Of a DNA stretch of 64,000 bases, positions 15,586 through 25,365 are shown in pieces. The DNA lies in contig NZ_JAHXBF010000005.1 in assembly GCF_020103695.1 (NCBI RefSeq), positions 62,001 through 126,000 on the forward strand, given 5' to 3'. How positions within the stretch are numbered: position 1 is the first letter of the stretch; each line of letters opens with the position of its first letter. Under the pieces are notes generated by a model, which saw only the letters and a list, made by a program, of their open reading frames with translations, had not been told where the DNA came from and did no database searches. Origin of the DNA: Hyalangium versicolor. Lineage in GTDB: Bacteria; Myxococcota; Myxococcia; Myxococcales; Myxococcaceae. The position numbers were made by a program, and so were the translations under genes.

Positions 15586-18500
15586 ATGCTCGAACTTCCA
15601 GGGTACTCGCTCCTAGAGCCTCTCCACCCCAGAGGCCCCAACCTCCTGTTCCGCGCCCTCCGCGGGGATGATCGCCGTCCGGTTCTCCTCAAGATGCCGC
15701 GCTCGGAGCATCCAGGATCTCGCGAGCGATCCCGCCTCGAGCACGAGTACTCCCTCTTGCGCCGCCTCGAGGGCACTCCCGGTGTCCCCGTTCCCCTCGC
15801 TTTCGAGGTGCACCAGGACCGCCCCGTCCTCGTCCTCGAGCGCGTCGAAGGCTTCCTCCTCTCCGAGCCGCAGGGCGCCGTCTTCGAGCCCGGCCGCTTC
15901 CTGTCGCTCGCCAGCGCCCTGGCCTCCACACTCGCCGAGGTCCATCGGCGCGGCGTCATCCACAAGGATCTCCAGCCCGCTCATCTCCTTCTTGCTCCCA
16001 CCGGTCAGCCCTGGATCATCGACTTCGGCTGCGCCACCCTCCAGCAGGTCCAGCACGTCCAGGCTGCTCCCCTCCAGCTCATCGAGGGCACGCCCGCTTA
16101 CATGTCCCCGGAGCAGTCCGGGCGCATGAACCGCACCCTCGACTACCGCACCGATATCTACTCGCTGGGCATCACCTTCTATGAACTCCTCACCGGCAGC
16201 CTCCCCTTCGAGGGCAAGGACGCGCTGGAGTGGATCCACGCCCATCTGGCCCAGGCCCCCACGCCTCCCCACCAGCGGGTGCCCTCCATCCCTCCCATGT
16301 TGTCGGCTGTCGTCCTCAAGCTGATCGCCAAGATGCCCGAGGAGCGCTACCAGAGCTTCGAGGGTCTCAAGGCCGATCTCGAGGCGTGCCGCGAGCGGCT
16401 CGCGCGAGGTGTCGGGGAAGAGTTCCCCCTGGGTTCCCAGGACTTTCCCGCGCGCTTCCAACTGCCTCAGAAGCTCTATGGCCGCGAAGCCGAGATCGAT
16501 GCCCTCCTCAGTGCCTTCGAGCGCGTCACCCGTCAGGGCCGCTCCGAGTGGGTCCTTGTCCGTGGCTACTCGGGCATCGGCAAGTCGTCCGTCGTGCAGG
16601 CGCTGCACCAGCCCGTGCTTCAGCGCCGCGGCTTCTTCCTCAGCGGCAAGTTCGATCAGCTCCAGCGCGACGTGCCCTATGCCACGCTCGCTCAGGCCTT
16701 CAAGGGTCTGGTGCAGCAGCTGCTCGCCGGCAGTGACGCCGAGGTCGAGGCCTGGCGACAGCGGCTCCTGGAGGCCTTCGAAGGCTTCGGCCAGGTGCTG
16801 GTGGAGCTCGTTCCGCCCCTCGAGTGGGTGGTCGGCCGGCAGCCCGACGTCTCCGAGATGCCGCCTCAGGAGGCGCAGAACCGCTTCCACCGCGTCTTCC
16901 AGCGCTTCCTCAGCGTCTTCGCCACGCCCGAGCGTCCGCTGGTCCTCTTCCTCGATGATCTCCAGTGGGTCGACTTCGCCAGCCTCGAGCTGCTGAAGTT
17001 CCTCGCCACGCACCCCGATACGCCTCCGCTCCTGTGGGTGGGCGCCTACCGCGACAACGAGGTGAGCTCCTCGCACCCGCTCATGCTGAGCGTGGAGGAA
17101 CTGCGCAAGGGGGGCGTGCGCCTGGGGGACATCTCCCTGGGGCCCCTGCAGCTGGAGCAGACGCGGCAGCTCGTGGCCGATGCCCTGCCAGGCACGCGCT
17201 CCGAGGTGCTACAGGCCCTCACGGACGTGCTGCAGGCGAAGACGGGCGGCAATCCCTTCTTCCTGCTGCAACTGCTGCAGACGCTCTACCAGGATGGGCT
17301 CCTCGTCCGCGCCTCGGGTGGAGGCTGGCGCTGGGACGAGGCCGGGGTGAAGGCCAAGGGGTATTCGGACAACGTCGTGGAGTTCATGGCCGGCCGGCTC
17401 CGGCAGCTGCCCGATCCCACCCAGCAGTTGCTGCGCCTCGCCTCGTGCGTGGGCAATGCCTTCTCCGCGCCCACCCTGGCCCTGCTCGGCAGCATCGAGG
17501 CCATCGAGCTGGAGCGCCGCCTGGAGCCCGCCCTCCATGAGGAGATGGTGGTGCAGACCGGCGGAGACCAGTACCGCTTCCTGCACGATCGCATCCAGCA
17601 GGCAGCCTACGCCTTGATCCCCGAGGCGGAGCGCAAGTCCCTGCACCTGCGGATCGGCCGCATGCTGCTGTCCAGCCTCTCTCCGGATCAGCTGCGCGAG
17701 CGCCTCTTCGACGTGGTGGGCCAGCTCAACGCCGGCGCCGAACTCATGGTGGAGAGCGACGAGCGCCTGCGCCTGGCTCGCCTCAACGCCGAAGCCGGGT
17801 GGCGCGCCAAGGCGTCCGCGGCGTGGCGCTCGGCCGTGGGCTACTTCAACGCCGTCTTCCCGCTGCTGCCCGGCGATCCTTGGAAGACGGAGCACGCGTT
17901 GGCCTTCAAGCTCCGGATGGATCAGGCCAGCTGCGAACTCATGGCGGGCCACGCCGCCGAGGCTCGCCGCATCGTCGACGAGCTGCTGCCTCGGGCGCTC
18001 GCGCGTCCCGAGCTCGCCGAGGCCTATCGCCTCAAGAGCACCCTCCACCTCGCCGCAGGGGAGATCCAGCTCGCGGTGGAGTGCCTGCTCGAGTGCCTGG
18101 AGCGCTTCGGCATGCCCATGCCTCACACCCCGACGATCGAGGAGATCCGGGCCGCCGATGCGGAGGTGTGGACGCTGCTGGGTGACAGGCCCATCGAGAG
18201 CCTCGCGGAGCTGCCTCCCATGGCCGATCCCGACATGAAGGCGGCCATGAGCATCCTGGCCGACCTCACCGTGCCGGCGCTCTACTCGGGTAGCAGCCTG
18301 CTGCCGTACCACCTGTGCCGCATGGTGGCCCTGTCCATTCGTCACGGCAACGCCGAGGCCGCCGCGCACGGCTATGCCTGGTTCGGACTCGTGGGCTGCG
18401 TGGCCTCGGCCGAGAAGTACCAGGAGGGCTACGCGTTCGGTCGCGTCGCCCAGCGACTCGTGGATCGGCCCGAGTACGCCGCCCACCGCAGCGCCACTCT

Positions 18501-20886
18501 GTTCATCCTGGCCCACCTCAGCCGCTGGGTCCGGTCCTTCTCCGTCTCACTCGGCCTGTTCCACGAGACGTTCCGCCACGCGCTCCCTCGAGGCGACTTC
18601 CGCAACGCCTGCTACTGCTGCGACAACATCATCATCAACCGCCTGCTCATGGGGCATGAGCTGGGCGACGTGTACCAGGAGTCCGTCGCGCGGCTCGAGT
18701 TCGTCCGCAAGGCGAACTACGAGGACGTCGGCACCTTCCTCACCATCTTCCAGAGCCACGTGCAGCAGCTGCGAGGGCTCTCGGATGCCCCCGGCTCGCT
18801 GAGCGGTGGCGGCTTCAACGAGAAGGAGTTCGAGGCCCGCGTCGAGAGCCGAGGCCTGCAGTTCATGGCCTGCATCTACTTCATCACCAAGATGAAGGCC
18901 CGCTACTTCGGCGGCGAGTTCGAGGCGGCGCTCCAGGCCGCGGATGCCGCCGACAAGCTGGTCAGCCACCTGTCCGGCCTCATCATCCGCTTCGACTTCC
19001 ACCTGTTCCGCGCGCTGACCCTGGCGGCCTGCTTCCGGTCCATGCCCGCGCGGCAGGAGGAGTTCCTCTCCGCCGCTCGAGAGCACCACCAGCAACTCGT
19101 GGCGTGGGCCGGGCTGTGTCCGGAGAACTTCCGCGCGGCGGAGCGGATGGTCGCGGGCGAGTTGGCGCGGATGACCGGGAACACCGAGGAGGCCATGCGG
19201 GCCTACGAGGAGGCCATGCAGTCGGGCCGTGAGAATGCGCTGGCCCACCACGTCGGTATCTCCGCGGAGCTGGCCGCCCGCTTCTCCCAGCAACTGGGGT
19301 GGGTGACGGCCTCGAACTCCTACGCGCGCGAGGCCTGGGAGGCCTATCGGCAGTGGGGCGCCGAGGGGAAGGCCCGGCTCCTCGAGGTCCAGTGGCCGCG
19401 CGTGGCCATGTCTCGCGAGTCGGCGAACAACGGCACGGGCACCTCCCAGCTGGATGCGCTGAGCGTCGTCAAGGCCCAGCAGGCCGTCTCCCGCGAGATC
19501 GTCCTGGATCGGCTGGTGGCCACGCTCATGAGTGTCGCGCTCCAGAGTGCCGGAGCCCAGCGCGGAGCTCTTTTGCTGCGCCAGGGAGATCTACTGAAGG
19601 TGGTGGCGCTCTCGGATGCCACGGGCAGCAAGCCTCGCGAGGCCAACCAGGCCTTGCCGTGGACGCTGCTGTCCTATGTGCGCCGCACCGGCGAGCCCGT
19701 CGTCATCGACGACACGAGCCGTCCCCACGCGTACCTCAGTGACGGCGAGCTGCTGCGCAGCCACGCACGCTCCGTGCTCTGCATGCCCCTGCGCCGCAAG
19801 GAGGAGTTCTACGGGGTGCTCTACCTGGAGAACTCGCTCACCACCCAGGCCTTCACTCCCGGACGGCTGGCGCTGCTGGGGCACATCGCCTCGCAGGCCG
19901 CCATCTCCATCGAGAATGCACGGCTCTACACCGAGGTGCAGCGGGCCGAGGCCGCGCTGCGCCAGGCGAACGAGGAGCTGGAGCAGCGGGTGGAGGAGCG
20001 CACGCGCGAGCTGACGCAGGCCCAGGCCCAGCTCGTGGACACCGCGCGCATGGTGGGCATGGCCGAGGTGGCCACCAACGTGCTGCACGACGTGGGCAAC
20101 GTGCTCACCAGCATCGTCGTGGACACGGGCCTCATGCGCCAGACAGTGGCCTCCTCACGGCTGGGCCGCATGAAGCAGCTGGCTTCGCTCCTCGAGGAGC
20201 AGCGCGAGGACCTGGTGTACTTCCTCACCAAGGATCCCCGCGGCAGCCACCTAGTGGATTACCTCTCAGGCCTGGCGCTGGAGCTGTCCCACGAGCAGGA
20301 GGCCCTGCTGCGCACCCTCGAGGACCTGAACAAGAACGTCAACCGCGTGCGCGCCATCGTCCAGATGCAGCAGACGTACGCCACCTCCACGCTCCTCACG
20401 GAGGAGTGCGAGTTGACCGAGCTGCTCGAGGATGCGCTGCGGCTCCAGCAGGGCGTCATGCGCCACGCTGGGGTGAGCGTGACGCGCGAGGTGTCTCCGA
20501 TGCCCCGCGTGAAGATCGACCGCTACAAGGTGCTCCAGATCCTGCTCAACCTCATCAGCAACGCCTGCCACGCCATGGAGGGCGTGCCTCCGGATGACAG
20601 GCGGCTGGTGGTGCGGTTGGAGCCCAAGGGCGAGTGGGCCCGCATCCAGGTGGTGGACAACGGGATCGGCATCTCCCCGGATGTCCGCAAGAGGCTGTTC
20701 ACCCAGGGATTCACCACCCGCAAGGCGGGGCACGGAATCGGCCTGCACTCCAGCGCGCTGGCGGCCCGCTTGCTGGGCGCGCGGCTGACGCTGGAGAGCG
20801 AGGGCCAGGCCAGGGGCGCCACCGCGACGCTGGAGCTCCCGGTGGAACAGCCCCTGACCGCCCCGGCGGAGATCGCCGAGGCGTGA
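15586..20886 (+). CDS. Ser/Thr kinase - AAA-type ATPase - GAF - histidine kinase fusion
   Basis: A 1766-aa protein read from the ATG at 15586. Residues about 7-270 form a eukaryotic-like kinase: LLKMP (K36), catalytic loop IHKDLQPAHLLL (D128), IIDFGCATL (D146) and TPAYMSPEQ. A predicted ATPase follows with Walker A GYSGIGKSS (about 327-335) and Walker B LVLFLDDLQWVD (about 451-462), then a long helical TPR-like region. A GAF domain occupies about 1298-1445, a coiled coil follows, and the histidine-kinase part has H-box NVLHDVGNVLTS (H1501), N-box NLISNACHAM, G1 DNGIGI and G2 GHGIGLHSS. No receiver domain or membrane segment is seen. Such hybrids are common in myxobacteria and are likely cytoplasmic signal integrators. 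The ligand is unknown. Confidence 0.93.
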   Translation: MLELPGYSLLEPLHPRGPNLLFRALRGDDRRPVLLKMPRSEHPGSRERSRLEHEYSLLRRLEGTPGVPVPLAFEVHQDRPVLVLERVEGFLLSEPQGAVFEPGRFLSLASALASTLAEVHRRGVIHKDLQPAHLLLAPTGQPWIIDFGCATLQQVQHVQAAPLQLIEGTPAYMSPEQSGRMNRTLDYRTDIYSLGITFYELLTGSLPFEGKDALEWIHAHLAQAPTPPHQRVPSIPPMLSAVVLKLIAKMPEERYQSFEGLKADLEACRERLARGVGEEFPLGSQDFPARFQLPQKLYGREAEIDALLSAFERVTRQGRSEWVLVRGYSGIGKSSVVQALHQPVLQRRGFFLSGKFDQLQRDVPYATLAQAFKGLVQQLLAGSDAEVEAWRQRLLEAFEGFGQVLVELVPPLEWVVGRQPDVSEMPPQEAQNRFHRVFQRFLSVFATPERPLVLFLDDLQWVDFASLELLKFLATHPDTPPLLWVGAYRDNEVSSSHPLMLSVEELRKGGVRLGDISLGPLQLEQTRQLVADALPGTRSEVLQALTDVLQAKTGGNPFFLLQLLQTLYQDGLLVRASGGGWRWDEAGVKAKGYSDNVVEFMAGRLRQLPDPTQQLLRLASCVGNAFSAPTLALLGSIEAIELERRLEPALHEEMVVQTGGDQYRFLHDRIQQAAYALIPEAERKSLHLRIGRMLLSSLSPDQLRERLFDVVGQLNAGAELMVESDERLRLARLNAEAGWRAKASAAWRSAVGYFNAVFPLLPGDPWKTEHALAFKLRMDQASCELMAGHAAEARRIVDELLPRALARPELAEAYRLKSTLHLAAGEIQLAVECLLECLERFGMPMPHTPTIEEIRAADAEVWTLLGDRPIESLAELPPMADPDMKAAMSILADLTVPALYSGSSLLPYHLCRMVALSIRHGNAEAAAHGYAWFGLVGCVASAEKYQEGYAFGRVAQRLVDRPEYAAHRSATLFILAHLSRWVRSFSVSLGLFHETFRHALPRGDFRNACYCCDNIIINRLLMGHELGDVYQESVARLEFVRKANYEDVGTFLTIFQSHVQQLRGLSDAPGSLSGGGFNEKEFEARVESRGLQFMACIYFITKMKARYFGGEFEAALQAADAADKLVSHLSGLIIRFDFHLFRALTLAACFRSMPARQEEFLSAAREHHQQLVAWAGLCPENFRAAERMVAGELARMTGNTEEAMRAYEEAMQSGRENALAHHVGISAELAARFSQQLGWVTASNSYAREAWEAYRQWGAEGKARLLEVQWPRVAMSRESANNGTGTSQLDALSVVKAQQAVSREIVLDRLVATLMSVALQSAGAQRGALLLRQGDLLKVVALSDATGSKPREANQALPWTLLSYVRRTGEPVVIDDTSRPHAYLSDGELLRSHARSVLCMPLRRKEEFYGVLYLENSLTTQAFTPGRLALLGHIASQAAISIENARLYTEVQRAEAALRQANEELEQRVEERTRELTQAQAQLVDTARMVGMAEVATNVLHDVGNVLTSIVVDTGLMRQTVASSRLGRMKQLASLLEEQREDLVYFLTKDPRGSHLVDYLSGLALELSHEQEALLRTLEDLNKNVNRVRAIVQMQQTYATSTLLTEECELTELLEDALRLQQGVMRHAGVSVTREVSPMPRVKIDRYKVLQILLNLISNACHAMEGVPPDDRRLVVRLEPKGEWARIQVVDNGIGISPDVRKRLFTQGFTTRKAGHGIGLHSSALAARLLGARLTLESEGQARGATATLELPVEQPLTAPAEIAEA

Positions 20887-20893
20887 CGGCGGC

Positions 20894-22960
20894 CTATGCC
20901 TCCGAGGGCCGCCGCGAGATGCGGTACAGCACGAAGCTCATGACCGCGAAGCAGATGAGGCCCAGCAGCTGGTAACCCCCGCTGCCCAGGTGCTCGTCGA
21001 GCGCCTTCTCGATCGAGAGGCCGTTCATCGCGTTGCTGAGGGTGTCACTCCCAGAGAGGAGCGCGACGAGCACGCCCGCCAGCGCGCCGCCCGCCACCAG
21101 GCCCGTGGCGAAGAGGTTGCCGGGCCCCAGCTCGGACTCCTCCACCTTCTCGCCCTTGCGCGTGGCCATGTAGTCCGCCAGGCCCTTGATGGCGCCGCCC
21201 ACGAAGATGGGCGCCGTGGTGGACAGCGGCAGGTACGCGCCCACCGCGAAGGACAGCGACTTCACGCCGCACAGCTCCATCGTGATGGACAGGAACACGC
21301 CCACCAGCACGAACTGCCAGTCCAGGTTGAACGAGAGCAGGCCCTTGATGAGCGTGGCCATCAGCGTGCCCTGCGGCGCGGGGAACTTGTCCGAGCCGAT
21401 CATGTGCTCCACGCCCGCGGCCCGCAGCGCCTCGGGGGGCGTGTCCAGCATCTTCACGGTGATGCCGATCACCACCGCCGCCGCCACCGCGCCAATCATC
21501 AGGCCGATCTGCTGCGCCCGCGGCGTCGCGCCCACCAGGTAACCCGTCTTGAGATCCTGCGAGGTAGCGCCCGCGTTCGCCGCCGCGATGCACACCATGC
21601 CGCCCACGCACAGCGCCATGGGCTGGTAGGCGTCTCCCGTCCAGCCGATGCCGATGAAGATGAGGCAGGTGGCCATCAGCGTGGCGATCGTCATGCCCGA
21701 GATGGGGTTGGACGACGAGCCGATGATGCCCACGATGCGCGAGGCCACCGTCACGAAGAAGAACCCGAAGACCACGATCAGCACGCCGAGGAGCAGGCGA
21801 CCGAAGATGGTGCCGGGCAGGAAGGGCAGGGCGGCCATGATCAGCACCAGCCCCACGCTGCCGAAGAGCACCACCGTCAGCGGCAGGTCCCGCTCGGTGC
21901 GCTTGGGAGCGGCGGCACCCGGGCCCTCACGCAGCGAGGCGAGGCTCTCCTTGAAGGCCGAGACAATGGTGGGCAGCGTCTTGAGCAGGGTGATGAAACC
22001 ACCCGCGGCCACGGCGCCCGCGCCGATCTGCCGCACGTAGGCGCGGTACACCGCAGTGGCCGTGTTGCTGAAGGTATGCGTCACCGGATCCCAGCCGCCC
22101 GGGCCTCCCGCCTTGGCGATATCCGTGAGATAGCCCAGCTTCAGCAACTGCGAGGCGATGGTATCCGGCGGCACCAGCGAGGCCAGCAGCGGGATGAGCC
22201 CCAGCCATGCCAGCACGCCACCGGCCACCAGCACGCCCGCGATCTTCGGGCCGATGATGTAGCCCACGCCCAGGTACTCGGGGGTGATGTCTCCGTTCAG
22301 CGTGGCGGACGGGAAGTACTTGTTCTTCTGTGACGACATCAGCGTGGGCGTCTCGGCGATCAGCTTGAGCACCTTCTGGAGCAGCGCGTAGATGAACGCG
22401 AAGCCCACGCCCTGGAAGGCCAGCTTCGCCAGGTTGCCGCCCTTCTCGCCGGCGATGAGCACCGAGGCGCAGGCCGTACCCTCGGGGTAGGGCAGGTTGG
22501 CGTGCTCCTTGACGATCAGCGAGCGCCGCAGCGGCACCATCATCAGCGTGCCCAGCACTCCGCCCAGCAGCGCCAGGGTGAAGATGGTCCAGTACTCGAA
22601 GTAGCTCGAGCCGTTGCTCTGCGCGCTCAGGAAGAGGAAGCCGGGCAGGGTGAACACCACGCCCGAGGCGATGGACTCGCCCGCCGAGCCGATCGTCTGC
22701 ACGACGTTGTTCTCGAGGATCGTCGAGCCTCCCAGCTTCTTGAGCACCGAGATGGCGAGCACCGCGATGGGGATGGAGGCCGAGACAGTCAGGCCCGCCT
22801 TGAGGGCCAGGTACACCGTGGCGGCGCCGAAGATGATGCCGAAGACCACTCCGATGATGATGGCCTTCGGGGTGAACTCGGCGACGTCGCTCCGGTCCGC
22901 GGAGATATAGGGCTGGAACTCGGCTTCCTTCTTCGAGTCGGCTGTGGCGATTTCGGACAT
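20894..22960 (-). CDS. OPT-family oligopeptide transporter
   Basis: A 688-aa polytopic inner-membrane protein on the minus strand, converging with the hybrid kinase gene (7-base gap). After a 30-residue polar N-terminus it has about 14-16 hydrophobic segments. Characteristic stretches include FTPKAIIIGVVFGIIFGAAT, YLALKAGLTVSASIPIAVLA, NNVVQTIGSAGESIASGVVF, RRSLIVKEHANLPYPEGTAC, ASRIVGIIGSSSNPISGM and GATSQDLKTGYLVGATPRAQ. These match the bacterial OPT family, proton-coupled importers of small peptides or metal-chelate peptides. The substrate cannot be read from sequence. In M. xanthus-like predators peptide import would fit protein-based nutrition. Confidence 0.93.
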   Translation of the reverse strand: MSEIATADSKKEAEFQPYISADRSDVAEFTPKAIIIGVVFGIIFGAATVYLALKAGLTVSASIPIAVLAISVLKKLGGSTILENNVVQTIGSAGESIASGVVFTLPGFLFLSAQSNGSSYFEYWTIFTLALLGGVLGTLMMVPLRRSLIVKEHANLPYPEGTACASVLIAGEKGGNLAKLAFQGVGFAFIYALLQKVLKLIAETPTLMSSQKNKYFPSATLNGDITPEYLGVGYIIGPKIAGVLVAGGVLAWLGLIPLLASLVPPDTIASQLLKLGYLTDIAKAGGPGGWDPVTHTFSNTATAVYRAYVRQIGAGAVAAGGFITLLKTLPTIVSAFKESLASLREGPGAAAPKRTERDLPLTVVLFGSVGLVLIMAALPFLPGTIFGRLLLGVLIVVFGFFFVTVASRIVGIIGSSSNPISGMTIATLMATCLIFIGIGWTGDAYQPMALCVGGMVCIAAANAGATSQDLKTGYLVGATPRAQQIGLMIGAVAAAVVIGITVKMLDTPPEALRAAGVEHMIGSDKFPAPQGTLMATLIKGLLSFNLDWQFVLVGVFLSITMELCGVKSLSFAVGAYLPLSTTAPIFVGGAIKGLADYMATRKGEKVEESELGPGNLFATGLVAGGALAGVLVALLSGSDTLSNAMNGLSIEKALDEHLGSGGYQLLGLICFAVMSFVLYRISRRPSEA

Positions 22961-23076
22961 GGGTTACCCAGGAGGGAGGGCGTGGCTGGCACCTTCTACA
23001 AGCCCAGGCCCCCATAAGCCAATCCCAGAGGGTGGGCTTGAACACGGCGGGGCAATGGCACACCCTCCCGCGTGCC

Positions 23077-23829
23077 ATGCGACTCAAGGATGCCCAGGCC
23101 CTCGTGGACCGCTGCTTCGCCGGGATTCCCGAGGGGGCTGCGCGCCTCTCCGAGCCCGATGATCCGCGCTTCGCCGACCGCCCCAGCGCCGTCTGGCTGG
23201 AGTACCGCTGGTATGTGCACCAGCGGGGGCTCGCCGAGGTGTTCCTCAAGTGGGGACGGGTGAGCCCCGAGCGAAGCGCTGAGTCCGAGGCCTCCGTCGT
23301 CCGTGTCCACCTGATCGGGGACTCCAGCGGGCTCTCGGGGCGCGCCCAGGGCCTGCTGGTGGGCGGCACTCCGAGCCCGGAGCGGATCCTCGGGGTGTTC
23401 GGGGATGATGGAGTGGGCCGCGAGTGCGTCTCGTTCGGAGGCACCAACGTCACCCTGGAGCACTGGGTGAAGGGCGGGCCTCGGGAGATGCTGGACGAGG
23501 ACCGGTACCAGGCGCTCGCCGGGGTCCTGGCCGATCCCGAGTCTACTCCCGAGGAGCGTCATGAGGCGGTGCAGCGGCTCTCCGCCGAGCGCAGTGAGCG
23601 GGTGGTCTCGGCGCTGCTCGGGTTGCTGGTGGAGCGCTCGTCGATCATGGCGCTCCGGGTGCTCTCGGAGTGGGGAGTGGTTCAGGCGCGTGAACCGCTG
23701 CGGCGGGCCCTGGGCGCGCTGGATCCGGACAACACGTCCGACCTGTGGGCGCTCACCGCGCTAGATCGCCGGCTGGAGGCCTGGGAGTTCATGACGCAGG
23801 GCGCCGGACCTGGGACACCTGGGCCGTGA
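23077..23829 (+). CDS. Hypothetical protein with HEAT-like C-terminus
   Basis: A 250-aa protein from the ATG at 23077; a GTG at 23032 is an alternative, and neither has a strong ribosome-binding site. The N-terminal half has no recognised motif (VWLEYRWYVHQRGLAEVFLK, VRVHLIGDSSGLSGRAQGLL). The C-terminal half (DPESTPEERHEAVQRLSAER, VVSALLGLLVERSSIMALRV, REPLRRALGALDPDNTSDLW) looks like two or three HEAT-type helical repeats. The TGA overlaps the GTG of the following membrane protein by four bases, so they are probably made together. Confidence 0.65.
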   Translation: MRLKDAQALVDRCFAGIPEGAARLSEPDDPRFADRPSAVWLEYRWYVHQRGLAEVFLKWGRVSPERSAESEASVVRVHLIGDSSGLSGRAQGLLVGGTPSPERILGVFGDDGVGRECVSFGGTNVTLEHWVKGGPREMLDEDRYQALAGVLADPESTPEERHEAVQRLSAERSERVVSALLGLLVERSSIMALRVLSEWGVVQAREPLRRALGALDPDNTSDLWALTALDRRLEAWEFMTQGAGPGTPGP

Positions 23830-25361
23830 GCCCCGAGGGCCCAGAGCGGGACAGACGTTCTCTTGGCGATCTGGGGCTCCTGGTGGGGCTCACCGTGGGG
23901 GCCTTCGTCGTGCGGTTCGCCCGGCTTCTGGAGAGCCCTGAGCCGCCCGGGACGGATGGCTACTACTACATCGTCCAGGTGCAGCACCTGATCGCCGAGG
24001 GGCGTCTCCACGTCCCGGACGCGAGCTGGGTCCTCAGGTTGTTGGGGCTGGCCGCATGGCTTGTGGGCGAGCCCATCCGGGGCGTGAAGGGGATGAGCGC
24101 GCTGTTGGCGGCCGCGTGCGTGCCGGCGGCGTGGTTCGCGGGGACTCGGCTCGCGCGGGCCTCGGCCTCCGAGGCGCCTTCTCTGGACCGGGAGCGCCTC
24201 GCTGGTTGGGTGATGGCACTCTGGGCGGCGGCCTCGCCGACCCTCATGCACCTGGCGGGGGACTTCCCGAAGACCCTCGGGGCCGTGGCTCCTTTGCTCA
24301 TCGTGCTGGGGTGGGGCGCTACCGCGAGGCGTGGGTTCTGGGCGGCGCTCGGGGGCACGGTGGCGCTCCTGCTCGCGGCGACCGCGCACCGGCTCGGGGC
24401 TTCGATGCTCGGGTTGGGCGGGGTGGGGGCGCTCCTCGGGCTCGCGCTCCGTGGACGACGAGAGGCGCCAGAGCGCAAGTGGCCGCTCCTCGTGGCCGGG
24501 GGCGCCGCGCTGCTGGGGTTCATCGGGCTCACCAGGGTCCTGCCCAACCTGCTCCATCCGGGCGATCTCGGTAGGGTGTCCACGCAGCTCGATCTGTCGC
24601 TCGGTGTGCCGCTGCCGTTCGCCGCGTTCAGGCTCCGCACGACCCATCCCGTGCAGCAGGTGGAGTTGGCGGCGACGTGGGCCGGGCTCTTCCTGGGCCT
24701 GGTGCTGCTCTGGCGACGCAGGGCGTTACGCCCACTCGTCTCCGCGCTCCTGCTTCCCCTGGCCGTGTGCCTGTTCCCGCTCTGGCGCCGGGATGTGCTG
24801 GACCTGGGCTATCGCCTGTCCCTTCTCGCGCCGCTGCCTGCCGTGGCCCTGGCCGTCCTGGCGCTTCCGGCGCGCCTGTCCGTGCTCGTGCGCTCCCGGA
24901 GCGCCATGATCGTCTCACTGGCCCTGGTGCTCGTGGCGCGCTGGGGTTTCGATCCCACCCAGACCCCGCCATACGCGCGCTATCGCAAGCTCATCGAGAG
25001 AATCCCGCGCCCGCTGCCGGAGCTGCTGATCGCCCACCAGGGCATCAACTTCCTCTACGGCCACCTCACCTGGCACGAGGCGATGGCCTGGGCTCCCGAG
25101 CAGGACCTGGATCGCACGCGCATCGGCCGGATCGTCTGGGGCGTCCGGGATGGGGAGTGGATCACCTATGCCCCAGTTACGGAGGGGCTGCCCACCGCCA
25201 CGCGGCTCGACTCCTCCTATCTCTACGTGCGCGAGGACGTCTTCGAGGCCTTCCTGGCCCGCGTGAAGGAGGAGGGGGATGAAGAACTCATCGAGCGCCT
25301 CAGGGACTGGCGCAACCCCTCCCAGATCCGTCCCGTGTCGATGCTGCGCAACCGCGACTGA
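23826..25361 (+). CDS. Polytopic membrane protein, possible GT-C-type glycosyltransferase
   Basis: A 511-aa protein from GTG 23826 (GTGA overlap). About ten hydrophobic segments are seen, the first at LGLLVGLTVGAFVVRFARLL, immediately followed by PGTDGYYYIVQVQHLIAEGR. An acidic residue in the first extracytoplasmic loop after TM1 is typical of GT-C enzymes such as ArnT and oligosaccharyl transferases (often D/E-x-D/E or DGYYY). A soluble C-terminal domain of about 120 residues follows (RKLIERIPRPLPELLIAHQG, LDSSYLYVREDVFEAFLARV). This fits a polyprenyl-phosphate-sugar-dependent glycosyltransferase, but the assignment rests on topology and one motif. Confidence 0.68.
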   Translation: MSPEGPERDRRSLGDLGLLVGLTVGAFVVRFARLLESPEPPGTDGYYYIVQVQHLIAEGRLHVPDASWVLRLLGLAAWLVGEPIRGVKGMSALLAAACVPAAWFAGTRLARASASEAPSLDRERLAGWVMALWAAASPTLMHLAGDFPKTLGAVAPLLIVLGWGATARRGFWAALGGTVALLLAATAHRLGASMLGLGGVGALLGLALRGRREAPERKWPLLVAGGAALLGFIGLTRVLPNLLHPGDLGRVSTQLDLSLGVPLPFAAFRLRTTHPVQQVELAATWAGLFLGLVLLWRRRALRPLVSALLLPLAVCLFPLWRRDVLDLGYRLSLLAPLPAVALAVLALPARLSVLVRSRSAMIVSLALVLVARWGFDPTQTPPYARYRKLIERIPRPLPELLIAHQGINFLYGHLTWHEAMAWAPEQDLDRTRIGRIVWGVRDGEWITYAPVTEGLPTATRLDSSYLYVREDVFEAFLARVKEEGDEELIERLRDWRNPSQIRPVSMLRNRD

Positions 25362-25365
25362 CGCG

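Noticed and set aside
20990..22333. Plus-strand open frame opposite the OPT transporter
   Set aside because: His/Arg-rich shadow of a clear membrane protein gene.
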